Assembly (NCBI GenBank): GCA_964244115.1
Contig: CAXTHM010000110.1
Coordinates: 1 to 7,621 of the forward strand
Direction of reading: 5' to 3'
Source: CADCWK01 sp964244115
GTDB taxonomy: Bacteria > Chloroflexota > Chloroflexia > Thermomicrobiales > UBA6265
DNA: 7,621 nt
This document shows positions 6,019-7,621 of the stretch, one piece after another. The notes beneath the pieces were generated by a model that worked only from the letters and a program-made list of their open reading frames with translations, was not told the origin of the DNA and ran no database searches. How positions within the stretch are numbered: position 1 is the first letter of the stretch; each line of letters starts with the position of its first letter. Made by a program: the position numbers and the translations under genes.

Positions 6019-7107
6019 TCAGACCGCGCGAAGCTTCTTCCAGGCGCCCCCGTAGCCGATGGCCCGGAAGCCGACGGCCTCGTTGACGCCGAGCATGGGC
6101 CGGTTCTCCTCGGCGTTCCCGGTGAAGACCATCGTCGACTCCGGGCTGACCCGGATCAGCTCCTGGAGGTTGGCGATCTTCATCAGCATCCCGAGGCGGT
6201 GGCCGCGGTGCTCGGCGAGGACCAGCGTGTCCTCCTGCGCGACGGGCCGGAAGCGATCCGCCGGCAACCAGAGGACGCTGAACCCGGCCAGCCGTCCGGT
6301 CGGGATGTGCTCGGCGGCGACGGTCAGGAGCTGGCGCCCACCGGCCTCCATGCGCGCGTCGTTGGCGATCACCCGGGCCTCGTCCCAGGTCTCCTCGGTC
6401 ACGTCGAGGCCGCCCTGCGGGATGTCGACGCTCATTCGGTTGTGGAGGAGGGCAAGGTCGCCGCGCCACTCGGGCGGCGTCGCGCCGAGCCAGGCGATGA
6501 TCCGGTAGTCGGCTCCGGCCGCCTGTTCGGCCGTCTCGCGCAGCGCCACGAGCGGCCCCGGGTCGATCGGCAGGGCGAGGGCGCTGACCCGCTCGACCTG
6601 TTCGAGCTGGTAGCCGCGCCGGGTCATGAAGCGGACGCCGGGGTCGCGGGTGGCCAGGTCGCCGAAGCCGGTCGGGGAGGGCAGCCGCTCGCCTCCCTCC
6701 AGCGGGCTGTGGGTCGCGTAGGTCTGGACGACGCCGTAGCCGGCCGCGGACGCCAGCCCTTCGAGATGGTCGAACAGCGCCGTGCCGAGACCCCGATCCC
6801 GGAACCGCGTCAGGATCTCGCCGTAGACCGTCGCCGATCTGGCGTCCGCTTCGGCCGACCAACCGAAATGCCCGCGGCCGACGATCCGGCCATCGACGCG
6901 GACGACGACCATCCGCCGCGGGTTGTACGCCTGGTCGGAGTAGAGCGGCAGGAGCTCCTCGGCGCTCATCGTGAAGGCGTCGGTTCCCATGACCTCGGTC
7001 TCGATCTCGTTCCGGACGGCGATCAGTTCCGCGTACTGACCGGAATGGTCATCGGCTACCGAGCCCGGCATCGTGATCTCATCGATGGTGTAGGCGAGCG
7101 TGCTCAT
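6019..7107 (-). CDS. Tandem two-domain GNAT N-acetyltransferase
   Basis: 362-aa protein made of two GNAT folds, a layout common in high-GC bacteria (mycothiol-synthase-like and related acetyltransferases). Such enzymes transfer an acetyl group from acetyl-CoA to an amine. Domain 1 (about 1-180) has GRIVGRGHFGW and the acetyl-CoA motif A RFRDRGLGTALF (101-112). Domain 2 (about 190-362) has RLAGFSVLW, then DTLVLAEHRGHRLGMLMK (293-310) with motif A at 300-308, and NAEENRPMLGVNEAVGF (331-347). The second domain keeps the clearer motif and is probably catalytic. The acceptor is not predictable. ATG at 7107-7105 is chosen because GGAGGGA lies 6 bases upstream. The frame stays open to 7482, but the added residues look non-coding and run into a hairpin. 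Stop TGA is at 6019-6021. The gene converges with the dehydrogenase. Confidence 0.9.
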   Translation of the reverse strand: MSTLAYTIDEITMPGSVADDHSGQYAELIAVRNEIETEVMGTDAFTMSAEELLPLYSDQAYNPRRMVVVRVDGRIVGRGHFGWSAEADARSATVYGEILTRFRDRGLGTALFDHLEGLASAAGYGVVQTYATHSPLEGGERLPSPTGFGDLATRDPGVRFMTRRGYQLEQVERVSALALPIDPGPLVALRETAEQAAGADYRIIAWLGATPPEWRGDLALLHNRMSVDIPQGGLDVTEETWDEARVIANDARMEAGGRQLLTVAAEHIPTGRLAGFSVLWLPADRFRPVAQEDTLVLAEHRGHRLGMLMKIANLQELIRVSPESTMVFTGNAEENRPMLGVNEAVGFRAIGYGGAWKKLRAV

Positions 7108-7473
7108 CGGGGACTCCCTCCATGCCATTCGACGCTGGACGGTCGCAGGTGTGGTGCGACGTATGGGCGTCCTCTGGGCAGACGTCCGGTCGACCGATTC
7201 GGTTCCGGTGAGCATCGGCCGATAGCCGGACCGTCGGAACCGGTTCGCCGATATGGTGCCATGCGCCGCCGAACAGGATGGCTGCCGCTGGCCAGGCGAC
7301 CAGTGCCGACCTGCCGGATATCGGCCTCGCACCGCGATGGGACGACCGGATGATGCGACCGATAGCGGGTCAGCAAACGCAGGGGAGCGCTGCGGGGCGA
7401 CGATCGATGACGCGCCCGGGCCGGATCCGTTCCATCGCAACCCCATACGGGCCGACGGCATTCCCCATCGTAT
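7108..7473. other. Upstream region of the acetyltransferase
   Basis: I see no convincing gene here. The stretch includes the perfect palindrome GAACCGGTTC (7237-7246) and an inverted repeat CGGTTCCG (7200-7207) / CGGAACCG (7235-7242) that could form a stem or a binding site. A promoter for the minus-strand acetyltransferase must lie here, but I could not pick out hexamers with confidence. Confidence 0.45.
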
Positions 7474-7523
7474 GAACGGCAAAGCGCCCCGGGTCTGGGA
7501 TGACCCGGGGCGCTTTGCCGTTC
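7474..7523 (-). terminator. Perfect 22-bp hairpin, likely terminator
   Basis: The arms at 7474-7495 and 7502-7523 are exact reverse complements, beginning GAACGGCAAAGCGCCCC, with the 6-base loop TGGGAT. The form AAAGCGCCCC...GGGGCGCTTT, with the T tract inside the stem, is typical of bidirectional intrinsic terminators. It lies 28 bases beyond the stop codon of the minus-strand gene entering at the right edge, which it probably terminates. It also insulates the acetyltransferase promoter. Confidence 0.85.
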
Positions 7524-7550
7524 GTGTCGTGTCGACTGGACTGACCGGAC

Positions 7551-7621
7551 CTACGCGGCCGGCGACGGGGACGGGGACGGCTCCGGGGCGTTGGCCGGGG
7601 CGATCGGGGTGGCGATCGTCG
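7551..7621 (-). CDS. C-terminal end of a Pro/Ser/Ala-rich protein (partial)
   Basis: On the minus strand the last complete codons before TAG (7551-7553) read TIATPIAPANAPEPSPSPSP, then AA. Tails of this kind are common at the ends of secreted or surface proteins and in linkers. Only 22 residues are visible, so the family cannot be named. A strong terminator 28 bases past the stop supports a real gene end. The tail contains a short GACGGG repeat (GGGGACGGGGACGG) that encodes SPSP. Confidence 0.5.
   Translation of the reverse strand, partial: TIATPIAPANAPEPSPSPSPAA

Noticed and set aside
5983..7353. Plus-strand frame opposite the acetyltransferase
   Set aside because: The minus strand carries unmistakable GNAT motifs and a strong ribosome binding site. 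The plus frame has neither.
1..7621. CRISPR array, tRNA or rRNA genes
   Set aside because: I saw no regularly spaced repeats with spacers, no tRNA-like cloverleaf and no rRNA signature. The only repeats are the hairpin pair, short duplications and the paralogue array.

Overview
This is a GC-rich bacterial window with long G/C-ending-codon genes. It mixes ordinary chromosomal genes with a short lower-GC accessory patch. The topoisomerase, the double-GNAT protein and the CCCTCTCC/GGAGAGGGG intergenic repeats suggest a Chloroflexota lineage such as Thermomicrobia, or possibly an actinobacterium-like high-GC organism. No rRNA or other marker is present, so this placement is an inference.

Layout: 1-566 is an intergenic and regulatory stretch. 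It holds a hairpin repeat at the left edge, a Fur-like 7-1-7 palindrome (378-392) and a TTGACA promoter (422-451). DNA topoisomerase I (topA, 567-3005, +) follows, with an unusual Lys/Thr/Ala-rich N-terminal tail and three C-terminal Cys4 modules. A second copy of the hairpin repeat lies just after its stop codon, so topA is bracketed by two same-orientation copies.

The accessory patch is about 3180-4610. It begins with a minus-strand terminator and a 5'-truncated IS5-type (IS427-like) transposase (3250 to about 3738, -). The broken end of that transposase abuts the last 40 codons of a truncated gene (about 3735-3863, +). The truncated gene is a paralogue of the intact unknown gene at 4021-4545: 22 of 40 residues are identical, the stop codon aligns, and there is similarity downstream. 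Between them is a possible 32-codon ORF (3902-4000). The patch therefore looks like an old tandem array of an uncharacterised gene, cut by an IS-associated deletion.

After about 470 bases without a recognisable gene comes a YghA-type short-chain dehydrogenase/reductase (5017-5913, +) with a hairpin terminator. It converges on a two-domain GNAT acetyltransferase (7107-6019, -). Upstream of that gene is a perfect 22-bp hairpin (7474-7523). It most likely terminates a minus-strand gene whose Pro/Ser/Ala-rich C-terminus enters at the right edge (stop at 7551-7553). No operon links the core genes. They look like independently transcribed housekeeping and stress genes, and the unknown family around 3735-4600 is the novel part.
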